6,261 nucleotides of DNA from NCBI GenBank assembly GCA_044344145.1, contig JBIJDM010000180.1, positions 1 to 6,261 on the forward strand, written 5' to 3'. This DNA comes from JBAXGE01 sp044344145 (lineage in GTDB: Bacteria > Planctomycetota > Phycisphaerae > WQYP01). Numbering within the stretch: the stretch's first letter is position 1; the number at the start of each line of letters is the position of its first letter. The position numbers were made by a program, and so were the translations under genes. Under the pieces are notes generated by a model, which saw only the letters and a list, made by a program, of their open reading frames with translations, was not told the origin of the DNA and did not search any database. Below, piece after piece: positions 1 through 5,709 of the stretch.

Positions 1-2
1 AA

Positions 3-347
3 TGGTTTGCACTACCGGCCACTGCGGTAGAATCACTGGAGAAGGCTCTGGCCGGTATTCCCAAGAGTGATGTGGCTCTGGCCCGATTGGTCCAACGGAA
101 GAAAGATTTATTTGCCCGTTTGTCCCAGGACTTTGCCGGCTATGGTGTACTAATGAAGGACGCCGCGAGTTGGACGGTATTTTCCAACGACATCGGTAAA
201 ATGGACGGGATGAGGATTGTGGTTCTGCGGGGCACGGCCAGCACCAGCCTGCAAACTATTGGCAAGATCGAAGCCGCCAAACCGAAACTGGACACCAGCC
301 TGATTACCGATTTGCCGCAGGGTCAGATTGTGATGTTTTTCAAATAA
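3..347 (+). CDS. 3' end of an unidentified protein upstream of cpaF (partial)
   Basis: The frame is open from the left edge of the window (first whole codon at 3) to TAA at 345-347, giving 114 visible residues, so the true start lies outside. The GTG at 72 is an internal valine codon with no good ribosome site before it and need not be the start. The visible part is soluble-looking, with no membrane segment: an Ala/Leu/Lys-rich helical stretch, then a mixed region ending in LPQGQIVMFFK. The last 35 or so residues (a Gly-Thr turn, IGKI, KPKLD, LPQGQ) faintly recall the end of a LysM-like fold, but the match is too weak to name it. It does not resemble the C-terminus of TadZ, TadC or a secretin as I know them. 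Only 39 bases separate it from cpaF on the same strand, so it is probably part of the same pilus operon. Function unknown. Confidence 0.75.
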   Translation, partial: WFALPATAVESLEKALAGIPKSDVALARLVQRKKDLFARLSQDFAGYGVLMKDAASWTVFSNDIGKMDGMRIVVLRGTASTSLQTIGKIEAAKPKLDTSLITDLPQGQIVMFFK

Positions 348-354
348 TGCCACG

Positions 355-370
355 GGATACGCAGGTATCC
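355..370 (+). promoter_or_regulatory. Perfect 6-bp hairpin in the leader before cpaF
   Basis: GGATAC (355-360) and GTATCC (365-370) are exact reverse complements around the loop GCAG. The hairpin ends four bases before the AGGAG ribosome site of cpaF (375-379). No T run follows, so it is not a standard terminator. It could tune translation or mark an RNA processing point; the role is inferred. Confidence 0.4.
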
Positions 371-386
371 ACTTAGGAGTTTTATA

Positions 387-1538
387 ATGACCACCGCGCC
401 CGCACTTGCTGGCTCATCTTCAATCAAACTCAACACCGGAGTGGGTCGCGCTGCCGCCTTTGAGGCCAGCCTGGAGTTCTTCCTCACCCCCGTGGTCCCC
501 TTCCTGCGCGACCCGGAAGTCTCGGAAATCATGGTTAATGGCTGCGAACGCATCTACATTGAAAAAGCCGGCAAAGTGCTACTCACGGAATCCCGCTTCC
601 CCACAGAGCAGGATGTCCAGGCCGCCGCCAACAACGTGGCCCAGTTTGTGGGCCAATCGCTCAGTCAGGACCGGCCCTTGCTGGATGGCCGTCTGCCGGA
701 TGGGTCGCGCGTGACCATCGTACTGGGCCCGCTGGCATCCTGTGGCACCACGATCAACATCCGCCGCTTTGCCCGTAACTCCGGCACGCCCAACTTCCTG
801 CTGGAGAAAAAGGCTTGCACCCGGCAATGTCTGGAATTCCTGTTGCTGGCCGTGATGGCCCACCAAAACATTCTGATCTCCGGCGGTTCGGGTTCCGGTA
901 AGACCACCCTACTGAATGTCATGACCCATGCCTTCAAACCCGATGAGCGCATCGTCGTGATCGAAGAAACCCGCGAATTACAGGTCCAACGCGAACACGT
1001 GGTCCAACTCGAAGCCCGGCCCGTCGATCAATATGGCCGGGGCCAGATCAGCGTTCGCGACCTGTTCAATTCCGCCCTGCGTATGCGGCCCGATCGTATT
1101 GTGGTGGGTGAAGTCCGCAGGGGTGAGGCACTGGACATGGTGCAGGCGATGACCTCCGGTCACCACGGCTCGTTGAGCACGCTACACGCGTCAACGCCTT
1201 CGGATACCTGTTATCGTCTGGAAACCATGGCGATGATGTCGGATATCGCCTTGCCACTAACAGCGCTGCGGCGCCAAATCGCCTCGGCAGTTGATCTTGT
1301 GGTTCAGACCTCACGGCTCCCCTCGGGACGGCGCCTGGTGACCCATGTAAGTCAGATTCACTATAACGAAACAAGCCAGAACTACACAATTGAGGATATA
1401 TTCGCCCCCAAAGGTGATATTGAAGTCAGTGATGCATCTTGGACTGGGTTGCGGCCACGTATGGCTGATGCTCAGGAACTTCCGGGGCTGGAGAAGTATA
1501 TAATCGAAACCGCCCCGATTTTCGCCTCGAAACCTTAA
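387..1538 (+). CDS. cpaF: CpaF/TadA-type secretion ATPase of the Tad pilus
   Basis: Hexameric cytoplasmic ATPase of the type II/IV secretion superfamily that powers Flp pilus assembly (in Caulobacter, both extension and retraction). The protein has 383 residues. An N-terminal domain (about 30-130) carries the family signatures EIMVNG (47-52), DGRLPDGSRV (100-109) and INIRRF (123-128). The nucleotide domain has Walker A GGSGSGKTT (166-174, Lys172), an Asp-box-like VIEETREL (191-198), Walker B RIVVGEVR (237-244, Glu242) and a His box GHHGSLSTLHA (258-268). The Asp box has Glu where Asp is common, and Arg245 replaces the Gly usual in VRGGEAL. The C-terminal part keeps the IEDIF and TG..P signatures (about 335-367). 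It lacks the long N-terminal extension of Caulobacter CpaF (around 500 residues). The start is fixed by AGGAG (375-379) seven bases before ATG. It is followed directly by pilin genes, not tadB/tadC. Kinship with TrbB/VirB11 is clear, but the neighbours settle the Tad role. Confidence 0.95.
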   Translation: MTTAPALAGSSSIKLNTGVGRAAAFEASLEFFLTPVVPFLRDPEVSEIMVNGCERIYIEKAGKVLLTESRFPTEQDVQAAANNVAQFVGQSLSQDRPLLDGRLPDGSRVTIVLGPLASCGTTINIRRFARNSGTPNFLLEKKACTRQCLEFLLLAVMAHQNILISGGSGSGKTTLLNVMTHAFKPDERIVVIEETRELQVQREHVVQLEARPVDQYGRGQISVRDLFNSALRMRPDRIVVGEVRRGEALDMVQAMTSGHHGSLSTLHASTPSDTCYRLETMAMMSDIALPLTALRRQIASAVDLVVQTSRLPSGRRLVTHVSQIHYNETSQNYTIEDIFAPKGDIEVSDASWTGLRPRMADAQELPGLEKYIIETAPIFASKP

Positions 1539-1552
1539 CTCAGGAGCCGACC

Positions 1553-1753
1553 ATGAAGAATATCATGCCGAAGGCCTGGACCACCATTCTGGCCCGGCTG
1601 CACGGTAATCAATCGGGGGCGGCCACGATCGAGCATGTGCTCATTCTGGCGTTGGTGGTAATCCCCCTTTGCACCCTGCTACCCATGTTCCAGCACATGA
1701 TCCAATTATGGGGTGTGCGGATCATAAGTATTTTTCATTTGCCGTTTCCGTAA
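1553..1753 (+). CDS. flp: Flp-type prepilin 1
   Basis: Small pilin subunit of 66 residues, predicted to be the building block or a variant subunit of the Tad fibre. The leader (1-22) is basic and ends in HGNQSG. Predicted cleavage after Gly22 gives mature AATIEHVLILALVV..., with the essential Glu27 at +5. Position +6 is His, where classical Flp pilins have Tyr. A single hydrophobic helix spans about 25-50 and contains Pro38, Cys40 and Pro44, unusual for such a packed helix. The 44-residue mature form ends in a hydrophobic tail (WGVRIISIFHLPFP) with hardly any charge. AGGAG (1542-1546) sits six bases before ATG, and the gene starts 14 bases after the cpaF stop, so it is probably co-transcribed with cpaF. 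The pilin family call is firm; whether this is the major or a minor subunit cannot be told. Confidence 0.88.
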   Translation: MKNIMPKAWTTILARLHGNQSGAATIEHVLILALVVIPLCTLLPMFQHMIQLWGVRIISIFHLPFP

Positions 1754-1766
1754 CCAGTGCAACTTT

Positions 1767-1794
1767 TTGATATTGACCGCGTTCGACCTATAGC
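1767..1794 (+). promoter_or_regulatory. Possible sigma-70-like promoter before pilin 2
   Basis: TTGATA (1767-1772) matches the -35 consensus at five of six bases. After a 16-base spacer, TATAGC (1789-1794) matches the -10 at four of six. It lies in the only wide gap of the cluster, about 38 bases before the start of the second pilin, where extra transcription of an abundant subunit would make sense. The match is moderate and could be chance. Confidence 0.3.
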
Positions 1795-1798
1795 GGTT
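1775..1798 (+). promoter_or_regulatory. Inverted repeat in the pilin 1-pilin 2 gap
   Basis: GACCGC (1775-1780) can pair with GCGGTT (1793-1798), five Watson-Crick pairs plus one G-U, around a 12-base loop. There is no T run after it. It overlaps the possible promoter and may instead be an mRNA processing or stabilising element, or an operator. Weak evidence. Confidence 0.25.
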
Positions 1799-1831
1799 CC
1801 AATCCCGAGTCTCTTGTTTAAGGAGTAGACC

Positions 1832-2011
1832 ATGTTCAAGAACCTGCTGAAGCGTCTGCATAACGATGAACGCGGGGCGGTCTCGGTCGAGCAAATTCTG
1901 TTGCTGGCCCTGATTTTCCTGCCGATCATCATCCTGTTGGTTATCTTCAAGAATAAGATTGTTGGTTGGTTCCAGCAGTCCACCACGGATCTCGAACAGT
2001 CCCGTACCTAA
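1832..2011 (+). CDS. flp: Flp-type prepilin 2 (59 residues)
   Basis: ATG at 1832, TAA at 2009-2011, with AAGGAG (1820-1825) six bases before the start. The 59-residue product begins MFKNLLKRLHNDERG and is predicted to be cut after Gly15, giving a mature pilin starting AVSVEQILLL. Glu20 is at +5, as needed for processing and assembly; +6 is Gln instead of Tyr. One hydrophobic helix spans about 17-39, followed by a short hydrophilic tail (NKIVGWFQQS, then TTDLEQSRT). The predicted mature form is 44 residues, the same as pilin 1, but the tail is polar and charged, so the two would present different surfaces. The leader resembles that of pilin 1 (RLH just before the cleavage region), which suggests an old duplication. 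It is easy to miss because of its size. Confidence 0.88.
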   Translation: MFKNLLKRLHNDERGAVSVEQILLLALIFLPIIILLVIFKNKIVGWFQQSTTDLEQSRT

Positions 2012-2034
2012 TCCCCGCCTGAAACGGCAGGGAT
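2011..2034 (+). promoter_or_regulatory. Hairpin at the 3' end of pilin 2
   Basis: ATCCC (2011-2015) pairs with GGGAT (2030-2034) and GCC (2017-2019) with GGC (2026-2028), with one C-A mismatch and a six-base loop. The stem starts on the last base of the pilin 2 stop codon. No T run follows, so it looks more like an mRNA 3' stabiliser or partial attenuator separating the pilin message from the peptidase gene than a full terminator. The role is inferred. Confidence 0.4.
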
Positions 2035-2036
2035 AC

Positions 2037-2040
2037 GAGG
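2037..2040 (+). promoter_or_regulatory. Ribosome-binding site that decides the GTG start of the peptidase gene
   Basis: GAGG at 2037-2040 lies six bases before GTG 2047, the same spacing as at other genes here, and twelve before the in-frame ATG at 2053. This favours the GTG start. The choice changes only two residues. Confidence 0.55.
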
Positions 2041-2046
2041 AAACCA

Positions 2047-2778
2047 GTGCATATGGAACCCCAGGTGTCCATAGAATCTTCGGTAGGCCTCGTCTCGGAG
2101 CAACCCCGAATCCCGGTAAAAACCGGGTCGGGTCTTGGGTGGCTGGCAGTGTGGCTGATGATCTTAGCCTCGGCTTCGCTGCTAGCCACCTTGTTTCAGA
2201 TGGCCCACCTGAAAGCGGGCACGTTCATACCCTTGGTATGCGTGCTCATGGTTATTTTTGCGGCCTGGTTTGATGCGGCTACCTATCGCATTCCCAATGC
2301 CCTGACCTATAGCGGCATTTTGGTGGGATTGCTGGTCAATGGGTTCATGTTCGTTCTCGATACCAATCCCACCCCTTCGGACACGATGAAACTAACCCTG
2401 GCTTGGATGGGATATAGTCCCGAGTTTATTCTCGGTTTCATACTCTGTGCGGGTATGGGGATTTTCAGTCTCCTGATTGGTGGCATGGGCGGTGGAGATG
2501 TGAAATTACTCGCGGCCATGGGTGCTTTGTTGGGCTTGACCGAAGTCGGCAATGCCCTGCTGCATGCCATGTGGATCGGTGTAGTGATTGGTCTGGTGAA
2601 TTTGGCGGTGGCGGGCCGGTTGCAGACCTTTATGGCTAATCTGGGCAACCAGTTTATTACGCTTTTTTACTTCCACAAGATTGAGGTTGTAGCGGCCCCC
2701 TCAAGACGTCATGTGCCGCTGGCGGTTCCGTTGTTGCTGGGCACGTTGTTAGCCCGCGCGGTACCGTTAATCGGTTAA
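2047..2778 (+). CDS. tadV: Prepilin peptidase, TadV/CpaA type (A24 aspartic protease)
   Basis: Inner-membrane aspartic protease that removes the leader of Flp prepilins and TadE/F-type pseudopilins. The 243-residue product has the two A24 catalytic motifs: Asp76 in WFDAATYRIPN (74-84) and Asp151 in GGMGGGDVKLL (145-155). About six membrane helices are seen (about 31-51, 57-76, 86-104, 126-145, 170-189, 223-242). There is no zinc-cysteine methylase domain as in PilD, consistent with the short TadV/CpaA class. In typical members the first Asp lies close to the N-terminus; here it is preceded by some 55 more residues, including a soluble stretch of about 30 and an extra predicted helix. An internal ATG at 2200 would remove the extension but has no ribosome site. 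GTG start chosen from GAGG at 2037-2040. It sits between its likely substrates. Confidence 0.9.
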   Translation: MHMEPQVSIESSVGLVSEQPRIPVKTGSGLGWLAVWLMILASASLLATLFQMAHLKAGTFIPLVCVLMVIFAAWFDAATYRIPNALTYSGILVGLLVNGFMFVLDTNPTPSDTMKLTLAWMGYSPEFILGFILCAGMGIFSLLIGGMGGGDVKLLAAMGALLGLTEVGNALLHAMWIGVVIGLVNLAVAGRLQTFMANLGNQFITLFYFHKIEVVAAPSRRHVPLAVPLLLGTLLARAVPLIG

Positions 2779-2796
2779 TCCTCCGTCAGGAGATTA
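2776..2796 (+). promoter_or_regulatory. Hairpin that encloses the tadV stop and masks the tadE ribosome site
   Basis: TAAT (2776-2779) pairs with ATTA (2793-2796) and CTCC (2781-2784) with GGAG (2789-2792), with one bulged C (2780) and loop GTCA. The 5' arm is the tadV stop codon region and the 3' arm contains the AGGAG ribosome site of tadE. A ribosome finishing tadV would open it, so it suggests translational coupling. Pairing is seen in the sequence; the function is inferred. Confidence 0.5.
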
Positions 2797-2798
2797 CC

Positions 2799-3446
2799 AT
2801 GTCCACACCCACCCGAGGTTGGCACCTGCTGACCAAGCCCAAAGCCCTGCTACGCGCCCTGCACAACGAGGAAGCGTCCGTCAGCATCTCGTTCATCCTG
2901 GTGTTTCCCCTTTATCTGACCATCGTGGGCGTGCTGATTCAGTTTTCCTTGTTGCTGGCGGCCAAAATTGTGGTCGAACATGCGGCGATTGCGGCGGCCC
3001 GTTCCGCCGCGACCAGTTTGACGGAACCCGCGTTCATTGTGGATCGCAGTGAACAACCCGCCCAAGCTGCGGCGTTGGTACTCGCCCAGCTCTCACCCAA
3101 AGGTAACTCGGGCATCTCCGCCCCCGTACAGGCGGCGTATGATGCCATGTTGGATGTGAGTGTCACCCCCGGGGCATCATTCCCCGCCCGTTACCAATAC
3201 GCGTTGGAAACCACCACGGTAACGTGGCAGGGCCGCAATTTTGACCGACGGATGTCGCAACCGATCACAGTGAGTGTGAGTTACCCTTTCAAACTCACCG
3301 TTCCAGGGGTCATGGCGTTTATCGCCCCCAATTTGGAAACCAAGGCTGGTCTGGAAGGCCATTACGTCACTCTTAAAAGCGAAGCCACCGTGATGACCGG
3401 CCATGGCCGGAGCACCCGTTCTGATGCACAAGGTTGGGCTTATTAA
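2799..3446 (+). CDS. tadE: TadE-like Tad pilus assembly protein with degenerate cleavage motif
   Basis: A 215-residue protein with a basic N-terminus, one hydrophobic helix (about 31-55), and a long part predicted outside the cytoplasm. After the helix comes the Ala-rich stretch AAKIVVEHAAIAAARSAATS (54-73), typical of TadE-like proteins, in which a small pseudopilin-type helix leads into a conserved Ala/Arg region. The rest looks beta-rich, with no cysteine. The leader end LHNEEA and following SVSISFIL line up with LHNDERG and AVSVEQIL of pilin 2, which puts Ala26 where Gly -1 should be and Ser31 where Glu +5 should be. The peptidase may therefore not cut it, leaving a membrane-anchored protein. 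AGGAG (2788-2792) lies six bases before ATG. It follows tadV by 20 bases. The family call rests on N-terminal pattern, size and neighbours. Confidence 0.75.
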   Translation: MSTPTRGWHLLTKPKALLRALHNEEASVSISFILVFPLYLTIVGVLIQFSLLLAAKIVVEHAAIAAARSAATSLTEPAFIVDRSEQPAQAAALVLAQLSPKGNSGISAPVQAAYDAMLDVSVTPGASFPARYQYALETTTVTWQGRNFDRRMSQPITVSVSYPFKLTVPGVMAFIAPNLETKAGLEGHYVTLKSEATVMTGHGRSTRSDAQGWAY

Positions 3447-3470
3447 CGCACGAGGTACCCTATGCGTTGG
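3443..3470 (+). promoter_or_regulatory. Inverted repeat spanning the tadE stop and tadG start
   Basis: AACGCA (3445-3450) and TGCGTT (3463-3468) are exact reverse complements, extendable by two U-G pairs to 3443/3470. The 12-base loop holds the GAGG ribosome site (3452-3455). The stem includes two bases of the tadE stop and two bases of the tadG ATG (3462-3464). It may couple translation of tadG to tadE; inferred. Confidence 0.4.
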
Positions 3471-5690
3471 CTAACACGCCGGTTAAAAATGTGGCATCGC
3501 AATGATCGCGGCAGTATCGCGGTATTGACGTTGTTTGTCGTCTGGTCCTTTGTGGCCATGGTCGCGGTGGTATGGAATACCGGTGAGTATGCGGTCCGGC
3601 GCAATGCGGTCCAGACCGCAGCGGACACCTCCGCCCACGCGGCGGCTTCGTGGCTGGCCCGGGGCACCAATCTCATCACCGCCACCAATATGCAAATTGT
3701 TGAAGTGGCCTCCGCCGAAGCCATCTGGCAGGCAGAACGGCAAATCCTTAGCCCTACCTACTATGGGGGAATCAAAGGCTGGCTGAGTATCAAACGCACC
3801 CATGTATATCGGGACCATCTGATCACCCCGGCCAAAGCTCTGCCCAGCAATGAAGTGCGGGAAACGCCTGTGGATCCGCTGCGCAGTTTTGAGCAAATGA
3901 CCCGCAGTGACAATCGTCCGAGCACTTTCCGCTATTTATCACGCGATGGCTATCGGGTTTTTACCGATAATCTGTATTACGCCCGCGACCAGATGAACGG
4001 TGCGCTGGGCTTGCCCATCATTACCGCCGCCCAGCGTTCGCTCACCCCACCCATGCTGGGGATCACCGACACGGAACGAACCGAACTCGAGCAGATGCTC
4101 TTTACGGCCACGGTTCTGATTGATCTTTACGAAGAAGTTTTACGGGGTCTGGACGAACAATTGGATATCACCGCCCAATTGGAAGCCCGCGTGGCCAACT
4201 CAGTCAACACGCAGGATTTTTTTGCCCTGCAACGCCGTAACATATTTGAAAACTTCCAGCGTCAAGTCTTCCAAACAACCCCCGGCGTGCTGAATGAACA
4301 ACGCCAACGTCTGGTGGACTTTTATAATATGGATGTTGCCACTGTGGGGGCCGAAGTCCCACCGGTGCGCGAAGTGATGCAAACCAATGTTCCCAACCGG
4401 GTATTCGCCCGCAGTACTCAGGTACAGGATTTTGTCACTGGTAAAGACCGCAGCATCCGCGTCATCGGGGGCACGTATGGGGCGATCGTGTGCCCACCCC
4501 TACGGCGGAATTATTATTACCGCGCCGCACTGGATAAAGCCGCCGCGGATGCAATTGTTATGCCCTATCTGAACCAGATTGACGCATCCCGCGCCCGTTT
4601 TCAACTGTTCTACTACAACTATCTGGACTATCGGCTGCGCACGGCGGAACCGCAGTATCTGGATACGATGACGCAAATTGCCGACCGTCTGATCCGGCGC
4701 AATGAACCCCGCACGGTGACCACCACGATCAAGCCCTATACGCAATTAAACTACAAGGATTACACCCAGTTTTTCCTGCCCTCCTCCGAAGGCGCGGCCT
4801 ATACCGATGCCTTCCTGACTGCCCCCGAACGCTGGAACCGTACCTATAATCCGATTCGTGAAACGATTCTTTCACGCTTGGGTGATGGCGATCCGGTTCC
4901 ATCCACCGGCCAGCGTCGGGCGATGTACGTGTTGGCCACCTATAACATGTATCCCATTCCGGAGTGGGCCAAACCTGCGGTATGGCCTCTGGCCCGCGAT
5001 TACATGCGTACCAGCGTTTATGACCGCAACTACCAGCGTTTGTGGAATTTCCGGTATAACGAAGTTTTGAAAGAAACCTACGAATCAGAGTATGCACGCC
5101 TAATCAATGCGGGGGTTTCCGACGGCGAAGCCAAACGTCAGGCTCGCGATACGGCGGAAACCAGCGCCCGGAGTGAGGCGGATATTTTCGCCAAACAAAT
5201 CGGGGATTACGGTGCCCGCATGGTGGCCGAACAGGGGGCCGATATGTGGATCGGCATCACTTGGCCCTATGAAATCAACCCACCCCAAATTCAGGTACCT
5301 CCGACTCTGGGCTTGCAGGACTCGGACCGGCACCAATACATGACGGTCCTCAGTGCGGCGGTGTCCCGTGATACCACCAATCCCAAGCTGACGATGACCA
5401 ATCTGCTCAACGAATATACCGTATCGCCGGTGGCGGGTTATGCCCAGGCTGAAGCCTTCAACTGGATGGAGTTCAACGGGTCTTACGGTGGTGGCGACCG
5501 TTTTGACCAACTGTGGCCCCCGCGGCCATGGCGCGTCTCAACCTTCGGGGGATGGTCCTGGCAGCCCAAGATCACCTATGCCGATCGGGTGGGTTATTAT
5601 GCCGAAAAAGACGGCCGGATTCGCGGCATCCTGCAGCGCGGGGGTGTGCCAAACCCCAATGGTTCGCTTGATGTCCTGAATAAACACTGA
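3462..5690 (+). CDS. tadG: Very large TadG-like protein of the Tad pilus cluster
   Basis: A 742-residue protein with a TadE/TadG-like N-terminus: basic leader ending NDRGS (14-18), one membrane helix (about 19-39), then EYAVRRNAVQTAADTSAHAA (42-61) and ARGTNLITATN (66-76), the pattern by which TadG-type proteins are recognised. Position +5 after Gly17 is Leu22, not Glu, usual for TadG, so cleavage is not expected and the protein is probably anchored in the inner membrane with about 700 residues outside. The exported part is rich in Tyr, Arg and aromatic residues and has one cysteine (344). Two helical, possibly coiled-coil stretches lie at about 205-295 and 525-595. I see no DxSxS metal site of a von Willebrand A domain. 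The C-terminal part (AQAEAFN at 661-667, then Trp-rich 685-700) recalls the ends of some large TadG-like proteins. GAGG (3452-3455) precedes ATG by six bases. Exact role unknown. Confidence 0.72.
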   Translation: MRWLTRRLKMWHRNDRGSIAVLTLFVVWSFVAMVAVVWNTGEYAVRRNAVQTAADTSAHAAASWLARGTNLITATNMQIVEVASAEAIWQAERQILSPTYYGGIKGWLSIKRTHVYRDHLITPAKALPSNEVRETPVDPLRSFEQMTRSDNRPSTFRYLSRDGYRVFTDNLYYARDQMNGALGLPIITAAQRSLTPPMLGITDTERTELEQMLFTATVLIDLYEEVLRGLDEQLDITAQLEARVANSVNTQDFFALQRRNIFENFQRQVFQTTPGVLNEQRQRLVDFYNMDVATVGAEVPPVREVMQTNVPNRVFARSTQVQDFVTGKDRSIRVIGGTYGAIVCPPLRRNYYYRAALDKAAADAIVMPYLNQIDASRARFQLFYYNYLDYRLRTAEPQYLDTMTQIADRLIRRNEPRTVTTTIKPYTQLNYKDYTQFFLPSSEGAAYTDAFLTAPERWNRTYNPIRETILSRLGDGDPVPSTGQRRAMYVLATYNMYPIPEWAKPAVWPLARDYMRTSVYDRNYQRLWNFRYNEVLKETYESEYARLINAGVSDGEAKRQARDTAETSARSEADIFAKQIGDYGARMVAEQGADMWIGITWPYEINPPQIQVPPTLGLQDSDRHQYMTVLSAAVSRDTTNPKLTMTNLLNEYTVSPVAGYAQAEAFNWMEFNGSYGGGDRFDQLWPPRPWRVSTFGGWSWQPKITYADRVGYYAEKDGRIRGILQRGGVPNPNGSLDVLNKH

Positions 5691-5709
5691 ACCGAGCGAG
5701 GTTAATGAT

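Noticed and set aside
72..347. GTG at 72 as the start of a short 91-residue gene
   Set aside because: The frame is open to the window edge with similar residue composition upstream, and no convincing ribosome site precedes the GTG, so the gene is more likely cut by the window.
343..348. AATAAT as a -10 box for a cpaF promoter
   Set aside because: No -35-like hexamer lies at 15 to 19 bases upstream, and the short gap fits read-through from the upstream gene.
387..1538. Conjugative ATPase (TrbB/VirB11) instead of CpaF
   Set aside because: The motifs are shared within the superfamily, but the EIMVNG-type N-terminal domain and the adjoining Flp pilins and TadV-type peptidase point to the Tad system.
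1775..1800. Rho-independent terminator between the two pilins
   Set aside because: The stem is weak with a 12-base loop and no T run follows it.
1959..2273. 104-residue plus-strand reading frame across the pilin 2-peptidase junction
   Set aside because: It overlaps the end of pilin 2 and the start of tadV in another frame, has no ribosome site and its product shows no coherent pattern.
3483..3896. 137-residue minus-strand reading frame opposite the tadG N-terminus
   Set aside because: It is a shadow of the TadG-like coding sequence, which has family motifs in the same stretch.
5100..5510. 136-residue minus-strand reading frame inside tadG
   Set aside because: It is antisense to a well-supported gene and rich in His/Arg/Gly, as expected of a shadow frame; no ribosome site or family pattern.
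3462..5690. TadG-like protein as an S-layer protein or adhesin with a von Willebrand A domain
   Set aside because: No DxSxS metal site was seen, and the N-terminal pattern and pilus neighbours fit a TadG-type protein better.
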